Below, piece by piece: positions 40,730 to 50,174 of a stretch of DNA of 64,000 nt. Made by a program: the position numbers and the translations under genes. Below the pieces are notes generated by a model. The model had not been told where the DNA came from. It saw only the letters and a program-made list of their open reading frames with translations, and made no database searches. This DNA comes from Nitriliruptor sp040882075. Its GTDB lineage: Bacteria; Actinomycetota; Nitriliruptoria; Nitriliruptorales; Nitriliruptoraceae. The DNA is taken from contig NZ_JBBEBZ010000161.1 in the NCBI RefSeq assembly GCF_040882075.1, positions 11,393-75,392 on the forward strand. Reading direction: 5' to 3'. Numbering within the stretch: the stretch's first letter is position 1; each line of letters starts with the position of its first letter.

Positions 40730-41923
40730 TCAGTCGCGCCGGAGCGCCTCGACGGGGTCGAGCTGGCCCGCGCGACGGGCCGGCAGGACGCCGAAGAGCA
40801 GACCGACACCGACCGAGACGCTGAGCGCGAGCGCGACCGACCACCAGGTGACGACGGCGGTGAGCGGGCTGACCGCCTCGGCCAGGCGTGCCAGCGCGAT
40901 GCCGAGCAGCAGACCGACGACACCGCCGAGCCCGGTCAACACGATCGCCTCGAGCAGGAACTGGCGCGTGATGTCCCGCGTCCGCGCGCCGAGGGCCTTG
41001 CGCAGCCCGATCTCTCGCGTCCTCTCGGTCACCGAGACCAGCATGATGTTGGACACCCCGACCCCGCCGACCAGCAGCGAGATGCCGGCGATGGCGGCCA
41101 GCACGAGGGTGAGGATCTGCAGGATGTCACCGACGACCCCGATGATCTCGTCCTGGCTCAGGACGGTGAACTCGTCCTCGGCCAGGCGTTGCCCGAGGAC
41201 CCGCTCGATGATCGTCCGGTCCGCTTCGACGGTGGTGGTGTCCGTGGCGCGGACGAAGATCGCATCCAGCGTCGAGACCCCGAACAACCGCTGACCGGCG
41301 CCGAGCGGCACCAGCACCTCGTCGTCACGATCCGGGCCGAACGGGGTGCCGCCGACCTCGGCGAGCACCCCCTGGACGCGGAACCGGATGCCGCCGACGG
41401 TGAGGTTGCGGCCGATCGGGTCGCTGCCGGCGAACAGCACCTGCGCCGTGGTCGCCCCGATCAGGGCGACGCGGCGGGCCGTGAGGACGTCCGACGCGGT
41501 GAACGCCTGCCCGCGCGCGACCTCGCGGTCGACCACCTCGCCGTAGCCGGCCGTGATGCCGTAGACGCTGGTGGTGATCCGGGCGCCGTCGGCGGAGATC
41601 TGCTCGCCGCCGACCACGTACCCGGCGGCGCGGCGCCCCTCCCCCGCGGGCAGCGCGGCCTCGAGGTCGTCGACGTCCTCGGCCACGAACCGGGCCCGGG
41701 CCGGCGCGGAGCCGAAGTCCCCGTCCCCCGGCAGCACGAACAGCAGGTTCGACCCGAGGCCCTCGATCGCGCCGGTGATCTCCTCACGAGCGCCCTGACC
41801 GATGGCGACCAGCAGGACGACCGACAGCACCCCGATGACCACCCCGAGCGTGGTCAGGGCCGACCGCAGCCGGTTGGCGACGAGCGCCTGCATCGCCACA
41901 CGGAACGCCTCGCGCAGGCTCAC
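40730..41923 (-). CDS. MacB-like ABC transporter permease (FtsX family)
   Basis: 397 residues with four membrane helices. The first is SALTTLGVVIGVLSVVLLVA, then a large outside MacB periplasmic core domain (residues about 45-265). Helices two to four follow the conserved ILTLVLAAIAGISLLVGGVG, RTREIGLRKALGART and VVGLLLGIAL stretches. Ends RRAGQLDPVEALRRD, the FtsX family terminus. Start GTG 41923 overlaps the ATPase stop (GTGA). With the ATPase and membrane-fusion protein it forms a macrolide-exporter-type or lipoprotein-type exporter. Substrate unknown. Confidence 0.92.
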   Translation of the reverse strand: MSLREAFRVAMQALVANRLRSALTTLGVVIGVLSVVLLVAIGQGAREEITGAIEGLGSNLLFVLPGDGDFGSAPARARFVAEDVDDLEAALPAGEGRRAAGYVVGGEQISADGARITTSVYGITAGYGEVVDREVARGQAFTASDVLTARRVALIGATTAQVLFAGSDPIGRNLTVGGIRFRVQGVLAEVGGTPFGPDRDDEVLVPLGAGQRLFGVSTLDAIFVRATDTTTVEADRTIIERVLGQRLAEDEFTVLSQDEIIGVVGDILQILTLVLAAIAGISLLVGGVGVSNIMLVSVTERTREIGLRKALGARTRDITRQFLLEAIVLTGLGGVVGLLLGIALARLAEAVSPLTAVVTWWSVALALSVSVGVGLLFGVLPARRAGQLDPVEALRRD

Positions 41924-42672
41924 CGACCACCACCAACGTCGCGTCGGGTGTCCGAGAGCACCAGCCCGTCCCGTAGCTCGATCCGGCGGTCCGCGCGTGC
42001 GGCGATATCGGGCTCGTGGGTGATGACCACGACGGCCATCCCGCGTTCGCGGTGGAAGCGTTCGAGCAGCGCCATCACCTCGCCACCGGTCGTGGTGTCG
42101 AGGTTGCCGGTGGGCTCGTCGGCGAGCAGCAGCGGGGGTTCGGTGACGAGGGCGCGGGCGATGGCGACCCGCTGCTGCTGACCGCCGGACAGCTCGGTCG
42201 GCCGGTGGTCGACCCGATCGGCCAGCCCGACGGACCCGAGGGCGTCCAGGGCGCGGACTCGCCGCTCCTTGACGGTGCTGGCGCGGTAGACCAGCGGCAG
42301 CTGGACGTTGTCGAGCGCCGTCAACCGCGGCAGCAGGTGGAACGACTGGAACACGAAACCGATCGACCCGTTGCGCAGGGCCGCCAGCTCGCGATCGTCC
42401 ATGCTGCGCACGTCCTGCCCGTCGTAGCGGACCACCCCGGTGGTCGGACGGTCGAGGGCGCCGAGGAGGTTGAGGAGCGTCGACTTGCCCGAACCCGACG
42501 AGCCGACGATGGCGACGTAGTCCCCCCGATCGACCTCGAAGCTGACCCCTCGGAGCGCGTGCACCTCGACGGGATCCTCGCCACGTCGGCTGCCGAGCCG
42601 GTAGGTGCGGACGACGTCGCGAGCCTCGAGGAGGACCGGGACGTCACCACCGGCATCGGGTGGATCGCTCAC
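41920..42672 (-). CDS. MacB/LolD-like ABC transporter ATP-binding protein
   Basis: 250 residues. Walker A GSSGSGKSTLLNLLGAL, Q-loop FVFQSFHLLPRLTALDNVQL, signature LSGGQQQRVAIARAL, Walker B PLLLADEPTGNLD and H-loop VVVITHEPDIA are all present. Powers the FtsX-type permease with which it overlaps. Its own start GTG 42672 overlaps the stop of the membrane-fusion gene. Confidence 0.94.
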   Translation of the reverse strand: MSDPPDAGGDVPVLLEARDVVRTYRLGSRRGEDPVEVHALRGVSFEVDRGDYVAIVGSSGSGKSTLLNLLGALDRPTTGVVRYDGQDVRSMDDRELAALRNGSIGFVFQSFHLLPRLTALDNVQLPLVYRASTVKERRVRALDALGSVGLADRVDHRPTELSGGQQQRVAIARALVTEPPLLLADEPTGNLDTTTGGEVMALLERFHRERGMAVVVITHEPDIAARADRRIELRDGLVLSDTRRDVGGGR

Positions 42673-44021
42673 CCCTCGAGCCTCTGCCCGTCCTCGACCG
42701 CGTCGACACCGGTGGTGACGACCCGATCCCCGGGAGCGAGCTGCCCCTCGACGGCCGCATCCTGGTCACCGATCGCGACCACGGTCACCGCGACCTCACG
42801 GGCCACACCGCCCTCGACGACGAACACGACCTCCTGACCACCACGGCGCAGGAGCGCCGCGGTCGGCACGGTCGCGTCGGACTCGACCCGTCGGAGTTCG
42901 ATCTCGGCGCTGGCGGTCAGCCCGACCCGCAGGCGCACGTCGGGAGGCACGCGGGTGAGCCGCACCGTGACGGGGAAGCTGGCACCTCCCGTGGGCGCGA
43001 CCACGGGGGCGATGGCGACGTGGGCCACGACCCCGCGCAGCTCGGCCTCCGGGAACGCGTCCACGAGGACGGTGACGTCCTGCCCGGGTTCGACCTCGAC
43101 GACGTCGATCTCGTCGACCTCGACGCGCGCCGTGAACGCCGACAGGTCGTAGATGGTCGCCACCGTCCGTCCCGGACCGACCGTGACGCCGGCGGCCACG
43201 GGGCCGGCCGAGGTCGAGGCGGCAGCCGTGCCGCCGCCGAGGAGGCCCTCGATGTCGCCGATCCCACCCGCCCCCGACCCACCGAGCTGGTCGGTCAACC
43301 CCCCGAGACCGGCTGTCGACCCGCCGCCATCGGCACGGCCGAGCTCGATCACGCCCGAGGCAGGTGCGCTGATGATGAGCTCGTCGCCCCGACCGCGAGC
43401 GGCCTCGAGGGCGAGCTCCGCCTGATCGCGCTGCGCCGCGGCAGCCGCACGCTGGGCGGCCGACGCCTGCTGCGCCTGCCCCGCCGCCTCGCGTTCGGAG
43501 GCGACCAAACCGTCCCGGGCTTCGGCGTACGACGCACGGGCCTCGACGACCCGGTCGATGGCGGCCGCACGCAGGTCGTCGTCCTCGATCGCTCGGGCCT
43601 GCTCGGTCAGGGCATCGAGCACGGGCGGGAGGGTCGCCTCGAGCTGGCTCCGGACCGCGCCGAGCAGCGGTGACAGATCGAACCCGGCCGACCCGGCGGC
43701 CCCGGCCAGCGCGTCGGCGGAGCGGACCGCGCTCTCGGCCTGGGCGATCTGGAGCTCGACGCTCTCGGAGGTGAGCTCGGCGATCGGATCGCCGGCCGCG
43801 ACCTGCTGCCCGTCCTCGACCAGCAGACGCGCGATCTCGCCACCGATCGGGGCGGTGACGGCGACGCGTGCCGCGGGCTCCAGCGTGGCGACGGAGGCGA
43901 CGGTCTGGACGACCTCACCGGAACTGACCTCCGCGGTCTCGACGGTGAGGCCATCCTCGCCCGTGCACGATCCCGCCAGCAACGATGCCACCAGGAGCGG
44001 GACCAGCCAGCGGGCGGACAC
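42669..44021 (-). CDS. Membrane-fusion (HlyD/MacA-like) lipoprotein
   Basis: 450 residues. Signal with lipobox LLAGSC at about residue 19, so a lipid-anchored outside protein. Biotinyl-lipoyl-like hairpin halves flank a coiled coil rich in Ala/Glu (ESAVRSADALAGAAG onward, then AQQASAAQRAAAAAQRDQ). After it come a beta-barrel and C-terminal domain (PVTVRLTRVPPDVRLRVGLT). A Gly-rich insert (STAGLGGLTDQLGGSG) interrupts the central region. Gram-positive MacA-like proteins work with MacB-like permeases in export. Follows proC by five bases. Confidence 0.88.
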   Translation of the reverse strand: MSARWLVPLLVASLLAGSCTGEDGLTVETAEVSSGEVVQTVASVATLEPAARVAVTAPIGGEIARLLVEDGQQVAAGDPIAELTSESVELQIAQAESAVRSADALAGAAGSAGFDLSPLLGAVRSQLEATLPPVLDALTEQARAIEDDDLRAAAIDRVVEARASYAEARDGLVASEREAAGQAQQASAAQRAAAAAQRDQAELALEAARGRGDELIISAPASGVIELGRADGGGSTAGLGGLTDQLGGSGAGGIGDIEGLLGGGTAAASTSAGPVAAGVTVGPGRTVATIYDLSAFTARVEVDEIDVVEVEPGQDVTVLVDAFPEAELRGVVAHVAIAPVVAPTGGASFPVTVRLTRVPPDVRLRVGLTASAEIELRRVESDATVPTAALLRRGGQEVVFVVEGGVAREVAVTVVAIGDQDAAVEGQLAPGDRVVTTGVDAVEDGQRLEG

Positions 44022-44026
44022 GGCGG

Positions 44027-44827
44027 TCAGCCGAGTTCGCGGCTACGGGCGGCCGCGGCGCCGAGCGCGTCGAGCACCGCGGCGCGCAGCCCCCGCTGCT
44101 CGAACACCTGGAGCGCGGCGGCGGTGGTGCCACCGGGGGAGGTGACCGCGGCACGGAGGCCAGCGGCCGGTTCGTCGGAGGCGTCGAGGAGGGTCGACGC
44201 CCCGAGCAACGTCTGGGTCGTCAGCTGCACGGCGACCTCCCGCGGGAGACCGAGCAGCACCCCCGCGTCGATCATGGCCTCGGCGAGCAGGAACACGTAG
44301 GCGGGCCCGGATCCGGACAGGGCCGTGACCGCGTCGAGGTGGTGCTCGTCGAGCCGGAGCACGGCACCGACGGGCCGGAGCAGGTCCTCGGTGGTGCGCA
44401 GGTGCTCCTCGGAGGCGTGGCGACCCGCGGCGATGACGGACATGGCGCGATCGACCTGCACCGGTGTGTTGCTCATGACCCGCACGACGGCCGCGCCATC
44501 GGGCAGACCGGACTCGAGGGTCGCGAGCTTCACCCCGGCCGCGAGGCTGATGACCACCGCCCCCGGACGCAGGTCGGCCAGGTCGGGCAGCACCGCGGCC
44601 ATGACCTGCGGCTTGACCGCCAGCACGACGACGTCGGCCTCGGCCACGGCGGCCCGGTTGTCGGTGTCGGTCCGGACCCCGTGCTCGGCGGCCAAGCGCT
44701 CGAGCGCGTCGACCCGGGGGTCGGTCGCCACGATGCGATCGGCCGGGACCGTGCCCGACCGCGTCAGTCCGCGCAGGAGCGCGCCACCGAGCTGTCCCGT
44801 GCCGATGATCGCCAGCGTCCCGTCCAC
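44027..44827 (-). CDS. proC: ProC, pyrroline-5-carboxylate reductase
   Basis: Last step of proline synthesis, NAD(P)H-dependent. 266 residues from GTG 44827 with GGGAGGG upstream. Rossmann start AIIGTGQLGGALLRGL, VVVLAVKPQVMAAVLP, VRVMSNTPVQV, and the signature ALSGSGPAYVFLLAEAMIDA with GLPREVA, then SPGGTTAAALQVFE. All family motifs present. Ahead of the exporter genes; probably only read through. Confidence 0.96.
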   Translation of the reverse strand: MDGTLAIIGTGQLGGALLRGLTRSGTVPADRIVATDPRVDALERLAAEHGVRTDTDNRAAVAEADVVVLAVKPQVMAAVLPDLADLRPGAVVISLAAGVKLATLESGLPDGAAVVRVMSNTPVQVDRAMSVIAAGRHASEEHLRTTEDLLRPVGAVLRLDEHHLDAVTALSGSGPAYVFLLAEAMIDAGVLLGLPREVAVQLTTQTLLGASTLLDASDEPAAGLRAAVTSPGGTTAAALQVFEQRGLRAAVLDALGAAAARSRELG

Positions 44828-44933
44828 GCCCGTCCCTCCCTGTCGCAACGCTCGCGACGGTAGCCCCACCGCGGCTCACGCCGCGGCGACCGGGTGCTGC
44901 TCACCCGAGGTGGGCGCACGGGGGGTGGCGCGG

Positions 44934-45419
44934 TCAACCGGATCCGGAGACGGGGTTCGGAGGCAGACCCACCTTGGATCGCCACGCCTGCTCGGTGGCG
45001 ATGTAGTCGGAGAACCCCGCCCGGAGGACCGCGTTGAAGGTCTCGTCCGACAGCGTGAGCACCAGGCCGAGCAGCTCGTCGAGGCGGGTCGCGTCGACCA
45101 CCTCGAGCGGCACGGCACCGGTCAGGATGAGGTCGCCCTCGTCATCGAGCCCGAAGTGGACCGGGAGGGGACGTTGGTTGCGCGACAGCAGGATGCGGTA
45201 GACGTCGACGTGGCCCTCGTCGGGCACGCCCGCGAGCAGCGAGGTGAGCTTGAGCGACCGCTCGTCGATGTGCAGCAGCAGCGGGATCGTGCGCTTCCAC
45301 TCCCCGGCCAGCTGTGTCAGCCAGCGGTCGTCGCCCACCGGCACCGCCTCGAGGTCGTTGTCCTCGAGCACTGCCAGGAGGGCTGTCCTGGCCCGGTCGC
45401 GCAGATCGCCGTCGGTCAC
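44934..45419 (-). CDS. YbjN domain protein
   Basis: 161 residues with the YbjN/T3SS-chaperone fold signature: AVPVGDDRWLTQLAGEWKRT, PLLLHIDERSLKLTSLLAG and YRILLSRNQRPLPVHFGLDD. Enteric YbjN is linked to stress and motility regulation. The actinobacterial form stands beside mshA (Rv0487 type); here glgP lies between it and the glycosyltransferase. No catalytic motif is expected. Starts at GTG 45419; glgP ends 11 bases before it. Confidence 0.82.
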   Translation of the reverse strand: MTDGDLRDRARTALLAVLEDNDLEAVPVGDDRWLTQLAGEWKRTIPLLLHIDERSLKLTSLLAGVPDEGHVDVYRILLSRNQRPLPVHFGLDDEGDLILTGAVPLEVVDATRLDELLGLVLTLSDETFNAVLRAGFSDYIATEQAWRSKVGLPPNPVSGSG

Positions 45420-45429
45420 CGCTCGCTCC

Positions 45430-47586
45430 TCATCTCGTCGGTCCGACGCGAGGCGTCGGACGCGGCACGGTCGAGCCGGCCCCGGCTGGCACGGGATCGC
45501 CGCGGTAGACCCGCGTCACGTAGTCCACGACCATCCGGTGGGTGGAGTACGCCGGCGCCAGCAGCGCGATGGCGTCCTGCATCATCGTGGTCCAGCGTGC
45601 CGGCACGCCACCCTCGCCGCGATCGTGGAAGGTCGGGACCACGGCGTCCTCGAGCACCGCGTACAGCGATGCCGCGTCGGCGGCCGAGCGGGCGTCGAGG
45701 TCCTCGGACTCGTCGCGGTCGCCGATGACCCACCCGAAGCCCTCGCGGGCCGAGGGGGCGAGGTCCGTGACCGCCTCGTCCCACCACCCGTCGAGGATCG
45801 AGGCGTTCAGCACCCCGTTCGCGGCGGCCTTCATCCCCGACGTCCCGGACGCCTCGAGCGGCCGGCGGGGGGTGTTGAGCCACACGTCGGCCCCGGCGAC
45901 CAACAAGGAGGCCAGATCGAGGTCGTAGCCCGCGAGGAAGGCGATCCGACCGCGGAACCGGGGGTCGCGGGACAACCCGACCAGCTGCTGGATGAGGTGC
46001 TTGCCCGCCTCGTCTCGGGGGTGCGCCTTCCCGGCCAGCAGCAGCTGCACGGGACGGTCCTCGTCGGCGACGATGGCGGCGAGCCGATCGACGTCGGTGG
46101 CCAGGAGCGTCGCGCGCTTGTAGGTCGCGAAGCGACGAGCGAACCCGATCGTGAGCGCATCAGGATCGAGCCCCCGGCCGTCGGGGCCGACCCCGGTGCG
46201 GCGTGCCTGCCCCGCCAACCGCTCACGCGCCGCGGCGATCAGGCGGTGACGCGCCGCGGTGTGGGCGCGCCACAGCTCGTCGGGCGCCACCTCGTAGATG
46301 GCCCGCCAGGCGGCGGGGTCGGTCGTCGTCCGCCAACGATCCCCGAGGTGCCAGTCGTACAGCCGCGCGAGGTCCGGTCCGACCCAGCGGCCGGGGTGCA
46401 CACCGTTGGTGACGTGACCGACGGGGACCTCCTCCGGAGCTCGGTCGCCCCAGACCGGTGCGAGCATCCGTCGCGAGACCTCACCGTGGAGCCGGGCGAC
46501 GCCGTTGGTGTTGCGGGAGGTCCGCACCGCGAGGACGGTCTGCGACCACCCCCCGTCCGCGTCGGCCGCGAGCGGGAACAGGTCCTCGAACGACACACCC
46601 GCACGTTCGGCGAGCGGGGTCAGGTGCCAGGCGGCGGCGCCGCGGTCGAACACGTCGTGCCCCGCCGCGACGGGCGTGTGGGTGGTGAACACCAGCTCGG
46701 ACCGGACCTGCTGCACCGCGGCGTCGAGGTCCGCACCGTCAGCGAGGTGCCCGCGGAGACGTTCGAGCGCAGCGAACGCCGCGTGCCCCTCGTTGAGGTG
46801 GTAGACGCGGGGTTCGATCCCGAGCGCGGCGAGCAGCCGGACGCTGCCCACCCCGAGCACCAGCTCCTGTCGCAGCCGGGTGTCCGCGTCACCTCCGTAG
46901 AGCTGACCCGTGATGGCGCGGTGGGCGTGGGTGTTCCCGTCGACGTCGGTGTCGAGCAGGAACAAGCGCACGCGACCGACGCGCACCTCCCACGCCTGGA
47001 CCTGCAGCGTGCCATCGCCGAGCTCGACCGCGACCTGGAGCCGATCGTCGCCCTGCACCACCGGTCGGACCGGCATCGATGGCAGGTCGTTGGTCGCCGG
47101 CGAGTCCTGTTGCCAGCCGGACGCATCGAGGTGCTGGCGGAAGTAGCCGTCGTGGTAGGCGAGCCCCACGGCGACGAGCGGGACACCGAGGTCGGACGCC
47201 GATCGCAGGTGGTCACCGGCGAGGGCACCGAGGCCGCCGGAGAAGATCCGCAGGCAGTCCGCGAGCGCGAACTCCGCCGACAGGTAGGCCACCACCCGAT
47301 CCGGGTCGTCGCCGCTGTGGGCGTACCAGGTGTCGGTGTCGGCGAGGTAGGCCTCGAGGTCGGCGACCGCGGCAGCGACCCGCCCCGGGTAGGTCGGGTG
47401 CGCAGCCCCCGCGGCCAGCCGGCGCTCGTCGAGCCCGGCCAGCATCCGGACCGGGTCACGGCCCGCCGCCAGGTAGCCGGTGGCATCCAGCTCGGTGAAC
47501 AGCTCCTCGGTCGCGTGGTCCCAGGACCAGCGCAGGTCGCCAGCGAGACGTCGGAGGTCGGCCAGCAAGGTCGCGGGATCGTGCAC
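45430..47586 (-). CDS. glgP: Alpha-glucan (glycogen) phosphorylase
   Basis: 718 residues, GT35 family, splits alpha-1,4 glucans to glucose 1-phosphate. N-terminal DUF3417 piece (LLADLRRLAGDLRWSWDHAT) marks the short archaeal/actinobacterial phosphorylase. Core: AYLSAEFALADCLRIFSGGL, HLNEGHAAFAALERLRG, VTNGVHPGRWVGPDL, FARRFATYKRATLL. The PLP site is in EASGTSGMKAAANGVLN, with the Lys Schiff base, followed by SILDGWWDEA. The start GTG 47586 has GAGAGG upstream. Confidence 0.92.
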   Translation of the reverse strand: MHDPATLLADLRRLAGDLRWSWDHATEELFTELDATGYLAAGRDPVRMLAGLDERRLAAGAAHPTYPGRVAAAVADLEAYLADTDTWYAHSGDDPDRVVAYLSAEFALADCLRIFSGGLGALAGDHLRSASDLGVPLVAVGLAYHDGYFRQHLDASGWQQDSPATNDLPSMPVRPVVQGDDRLQVAVELGDGTLQVQAWEVRVGRVRLFLLDTDVDGNTHAHRAITGQLYGGDADTRLRQELVLGVGSVRLLAALGIEPRVYHLNEGHAAFAALERLRGHLADGADLDAAVQQVRSELVFTTHTPVAAGHDVFDRGAAAWHLTPLAERAGVSFEDLFPLAADADGGWSQTVLAVRTSRNTNGVARLHGEVSRRMLAPVWGDRAPEEVPVGHVTNGVHPGRWVGPDLARLYDWHLGDRWRTTTDPAAWRAIYEVAPDELWRAHTAARHRLIAAARERLAGQARRTGVGPDGRGLDPDALTIGFARRFATYKRATLLATDVDRLAAIVADEDRPVQLLLAGKAHPRDEAGKHLIQQLVGLSRDPRFRGRIAFLAGYDLDLASLLVAGADVWLNTPRRPLEASGTSGMKAAANGVLNASILDGWWDEAVTDLAPSAREGFGWVIGDRDESEDLDARSAADAASLYAVLEDAVVPTFHDRGEGGVPARWTTMMQDAIALLAPAYSTHRMVVDYVTRVYRGDPVPAGAGSTVPRPTPRVGPTR

Positions 47587-47621
47587 GGGAGCCTCTCGTC
47601 CGGATCGGGTGGTGCGCGACG

Positions 47622-48998
47622 CTAGACCGCGACCCCGTCCTCGTCCTCGACCGACCCGGTCCGTGCCACCGTGGCCGCGCGGTCGAGCACCTCGTCGTAG
47701 ACGGTGAGCAGCCGGTCGACCGATCGGTCCCAGGTCGCCGATGCCGCAGCACGGACCCCGGCTGCGCCGACCTTCCGGGCGTGTTCGTGATCCGTCAGCA
47801 GTGGCACGACAGCCGCCGCGTGATCCGCCGGATCGTGTCCGGACACGAGCACCCCGCCGTCACCGACGACCGCCTGCAGGCCGGGGACGTCGGCGGCGAC
47901 GACCGGCAACCCGGACGCCTGCGCCTCGAGCGCGACGAGCCCGAAGGTCTCGCTGCGGGAGGGGGCGACCAGGACATCGCAGGCGCGGTACGCCTCGGCC
48001 AGTTCGTCCTGCGACACCGCTGGCTCGATGGACACCGCGTCGTCGACGTCGAGCGCGGCGGCGAGATGGTGGAGCTGGTCGGGGCCCGTGACCCCCGCAC
48101 CGTTGCCGGAGGTGCCGCCGATGATGCGGAGCCGCGCATCCGGCACCACCCGTCGGACCTCCGCGAGCGTGCGGATGGCCACGTCGGGGCCCTTCAGCGG
48201 CTGGAGCCGACCGACGAAGAGCAGCGTCGGCGGGCGGTCGGCCGGCCGCGGCGACGTCGAGGGGTGGAAGCGGGACAGATCGACGCCGGCGGGCACGACC
48301 TGCAGTCGTGCCCCGGACAGGCCGTAGGTGCGGTGCAGGAGCGCAGCCTCGCCACACGTCAGCACCGTGACCTGGTCCGCGGACCGGGCGACGGCGGCCT
48401 CGGCGATCAGACGAAGGGGCGGCTCGGGCGTGTCCCCCGGCGCGAGGTGGGCGTTCTTCAGCACCCCGAGGGTGTGGAAGGTCTGCACCAGCGGGACCTG
48501 CCACCGGGCCGCGATCCGCTTGCCGACCCACCCCGACAGCCAGTAGTGGGCGTGGACGAGGTCGAACGGCCGCTCGCCCCGGGTGATCCGCGCCACCACC
48601 TCAGGGTGGCGTTCGAGCGCGAGCAGGACGCCGCAGAGCAGGTTCGCGACCTCGTGCTTGGCGACCGGTGCGACCGGGCCAGCGACGAGGTGGTGGACGC
48701 GAGCGCAGGTCCCGTCGGCAGCCCGGTGCAGCACGACGGTCGGTGGCAACGACGGGTCGGTCGCGCGCGTGAACACGTCGACCGCGACGCCACGGTCCGC
48801 GGCCCGACGCGCTGCCTCCGCGACCGAGACGTTGAGGCCGCCGCCGTCGCCCTGGCCGGGCTGGTCGAGGGGCGAGGTGTGGATCGACAGGATCGCGACA
48901 CGGCGGACCCGCGGACGGACGCGACCAGCGCCGTCACCTCCGTGCCGGACCACGGGGCGAGGTGCGAGAGCGCGCGTCGACGCGGATGAGCCGGTCAC
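47622..48998 (-). CDS. GT4 glycosyltransferase (MshA/sucrose synthase-like)
   Basis: 458 residues if it starts at GTG 48998, which overlaps the acyltransferase stop (GTGA). The family's RRVAILSIHTSPLDQPGQGD begins about 31 residues later, so the N-terminus may be over-called. GT-B fold: GGGLNVSVAEAARRAADRG, LVHAHYWLSGWVG, VLTCGEAALL, VVPAGVDLSRFHP, LFVGRLQPLKGPDVAIRT and SRSETFGLVALEAQASGLPV (the E-x7-E pair). Very like MshA, the first glycosyltransferase of mycothiol synthesis, but sucrose-phosphate or trehalose synthases are close. No mshB-D genes are near. Confidence 0.82.
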   Translation of the reverse strand: MTGSSASTRALAPRPVVRHGGDGAGRVRPRVRRVAILSIHTSPLDQPGQGDGGGLNVSVAEAARRAADRGVAVDVFTRATDPSLPPTVVLHRAADGTCARVHHLVAGPVAPVAKHEVANLLCGVLLALERHPEVVARITRGERPFDLVHAHYWLSGWVGKRIAARWQVPLVQTFHTLGVLKNAHLAPGDTPEPPLRLIAEAAVARSADQVTVLTCGEAALLHRTYGLSGARLQVVPAGVDLSRFHPSTSPRPADRPPTLLFVGRLQPLKGPDVAIRTLAEVRRVVPDARLRIIGGTSGNGAGVTGPDQLHHLAAALDVDDAVSIEPAVSQDELAEAYRACDVLVAPSRSETFGLVALEAQASGLPVVAADVPGLQAVVGDGGVLVSGHDPADHAAAVVPLLTDHEHARKVGAAGVRAAASATWDRSVDRLLTVYDEVLDRAATVARTGSVEDEDGVAV

Positions 48999-50020
48999 CG
49001 GGACCGCACCAGCACGATGCGCTCGACGGCCCGGTCCTCGGCCCCGAACTGGTACTTGTACGACTCGTCGCCTCGCAGCAGATCGAGGACCACGCACCCT
49101 TCGCGTGCGGCCCGCTCGATGAGCTCGCCGATGAGCACCATCCCGGGCGCGAGCGCGCCGAGCGCCGCGTCGAAGGCCGAGTTGTAGACCCCCCACTCGC
49201 CGCGGTGGACCAGCGACACCGTCATCGCACCGGGCATCCCACCGACGTCCAACCGGTGCAGCCGGAGGGTCCCGTCGGGGCCGAACTCGGAGGCCAGCTC
49301 GCGGAACCAGCCGCGCAGCTCGGGCCGGGCGAAGAACCCGGCCTTCTCGCGTTCGGCGCCGCGGGCCATCTCGAGGAAGAGCTCCATCTGCTCGGGGACC
49401 TCGTCCGCGGAGACCTCGATCAAGGCGAGCTCACCGGCGTCCCGAGCCAGCTTGCGGGCCTTGCGCGTCAGCTCGTGGCGGAGCTTGCCCTTCAGGCCGC
49501 TGAGGTAGCGGTCGTAGCCGCCCGACAGGTCCACGCGCGGACAGACCGCCTCGGTGCCGCGCTCGAAGATGCTCAGGCCGTGATCCGCGGCCGCTCGGGC
49601 CAGCAGATCGCCCCACCCGCTGTCGACCGGGAGCCCCGCGAGCACGGCGTCGTCCCAGTCACGGTCGGCTGCCAGCGCCGCCATGTACGCCTCGGCGACG
49701 TCGGCGCGATCCTCGGGCCGCGCGACCGGTCCGAGGTAGTCGGTCACGTGGGTCCCGCCGAGGAAGCGTCGGACCTCGACCGGCCCGGTCGCCGAGCCTT
49801 CACGTTCGTGGCCCTCGGGGACGACCCCGATCAGCCGTCCGTCATCGTCGTGGACGGTGTGGACCCGAGCGGTGCTGCGCTGTCCGAGGACCCGGTGCCA
49901 GACCGACAGGTAGCGCGGCCCCTGGAACAGGCTGGCCGCAGGATCCTCGTCGAGCAGGAGCTCCCACTCCCCGCGGGCCGCACCGACGGGGAGGTCCTCG
50001 TGCGTGCGCAGCTCGGTCAC
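48995..50020 (-). CDS. GNAT/FemAB-like acyltransferase (BioF2-like)
   Basis: 341 residues from GTG 50020. Domain Acetyltransf_6 (FemAB/GNAT hybrid) features: ASLFQGPRYLSVWHRVL, KLRHELTRKARKLARD near the middle, PGAMTVSLVHRGEWGVYNSA, and FDAALGALAPGMVLIGELIE followed by DLLRGDESYKYQFG. These are found in polysaccharide or cell-wall modification acyltransferases such as those of cellulose and exopolysaccharide loci. Substrate cannot be set. Coupled to the glycosyltransferase, so both may build a sugar-containing product. Confidence 0.82.
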   Translation of the reverse strand: MTELRTHEDLPVGAARGEWELLLDEDPAASLFQGPRYLSVWHRVLGQRSTARVHTVHDDDGRLIGVVPEGHEREGSATGPVEVRRFLGGTHVTDYLGPVARPEDRADVAEAYMAALAADRDWDDAVLAGLPVDSGWGDLLARAAADHGLSIFERGTEAVCPRVDLSGGYDRYLSGLKGKLRHELTRKARKLARDAGELALIEVSADEVPEQMELFLEMARGAEREKAGFFARPELRGWFRELASEFGPDGTLRLHRLDVGGMPGAMTVSLVHRGEWGVYNSAFDAALGALAPGMVLIGELIERAAREGCVVLDLLRGDESYKYQFGAEDRAVERIVLVRSR

Positions 50021-50174
50021 GGGAGGCCTTCCTGGTGCACGAGGATCGGGGGAGCTCAGCGAGACACACGGCGGGCGCTCGACGTGCCGACGTGGCGCCA
50101 CGCACGGGGACAGAAGGTAGCGGGCGCAACCACCGCGCTCCCGGCGCCCGACGGGTGGCCGTTCGCTGAGCGCG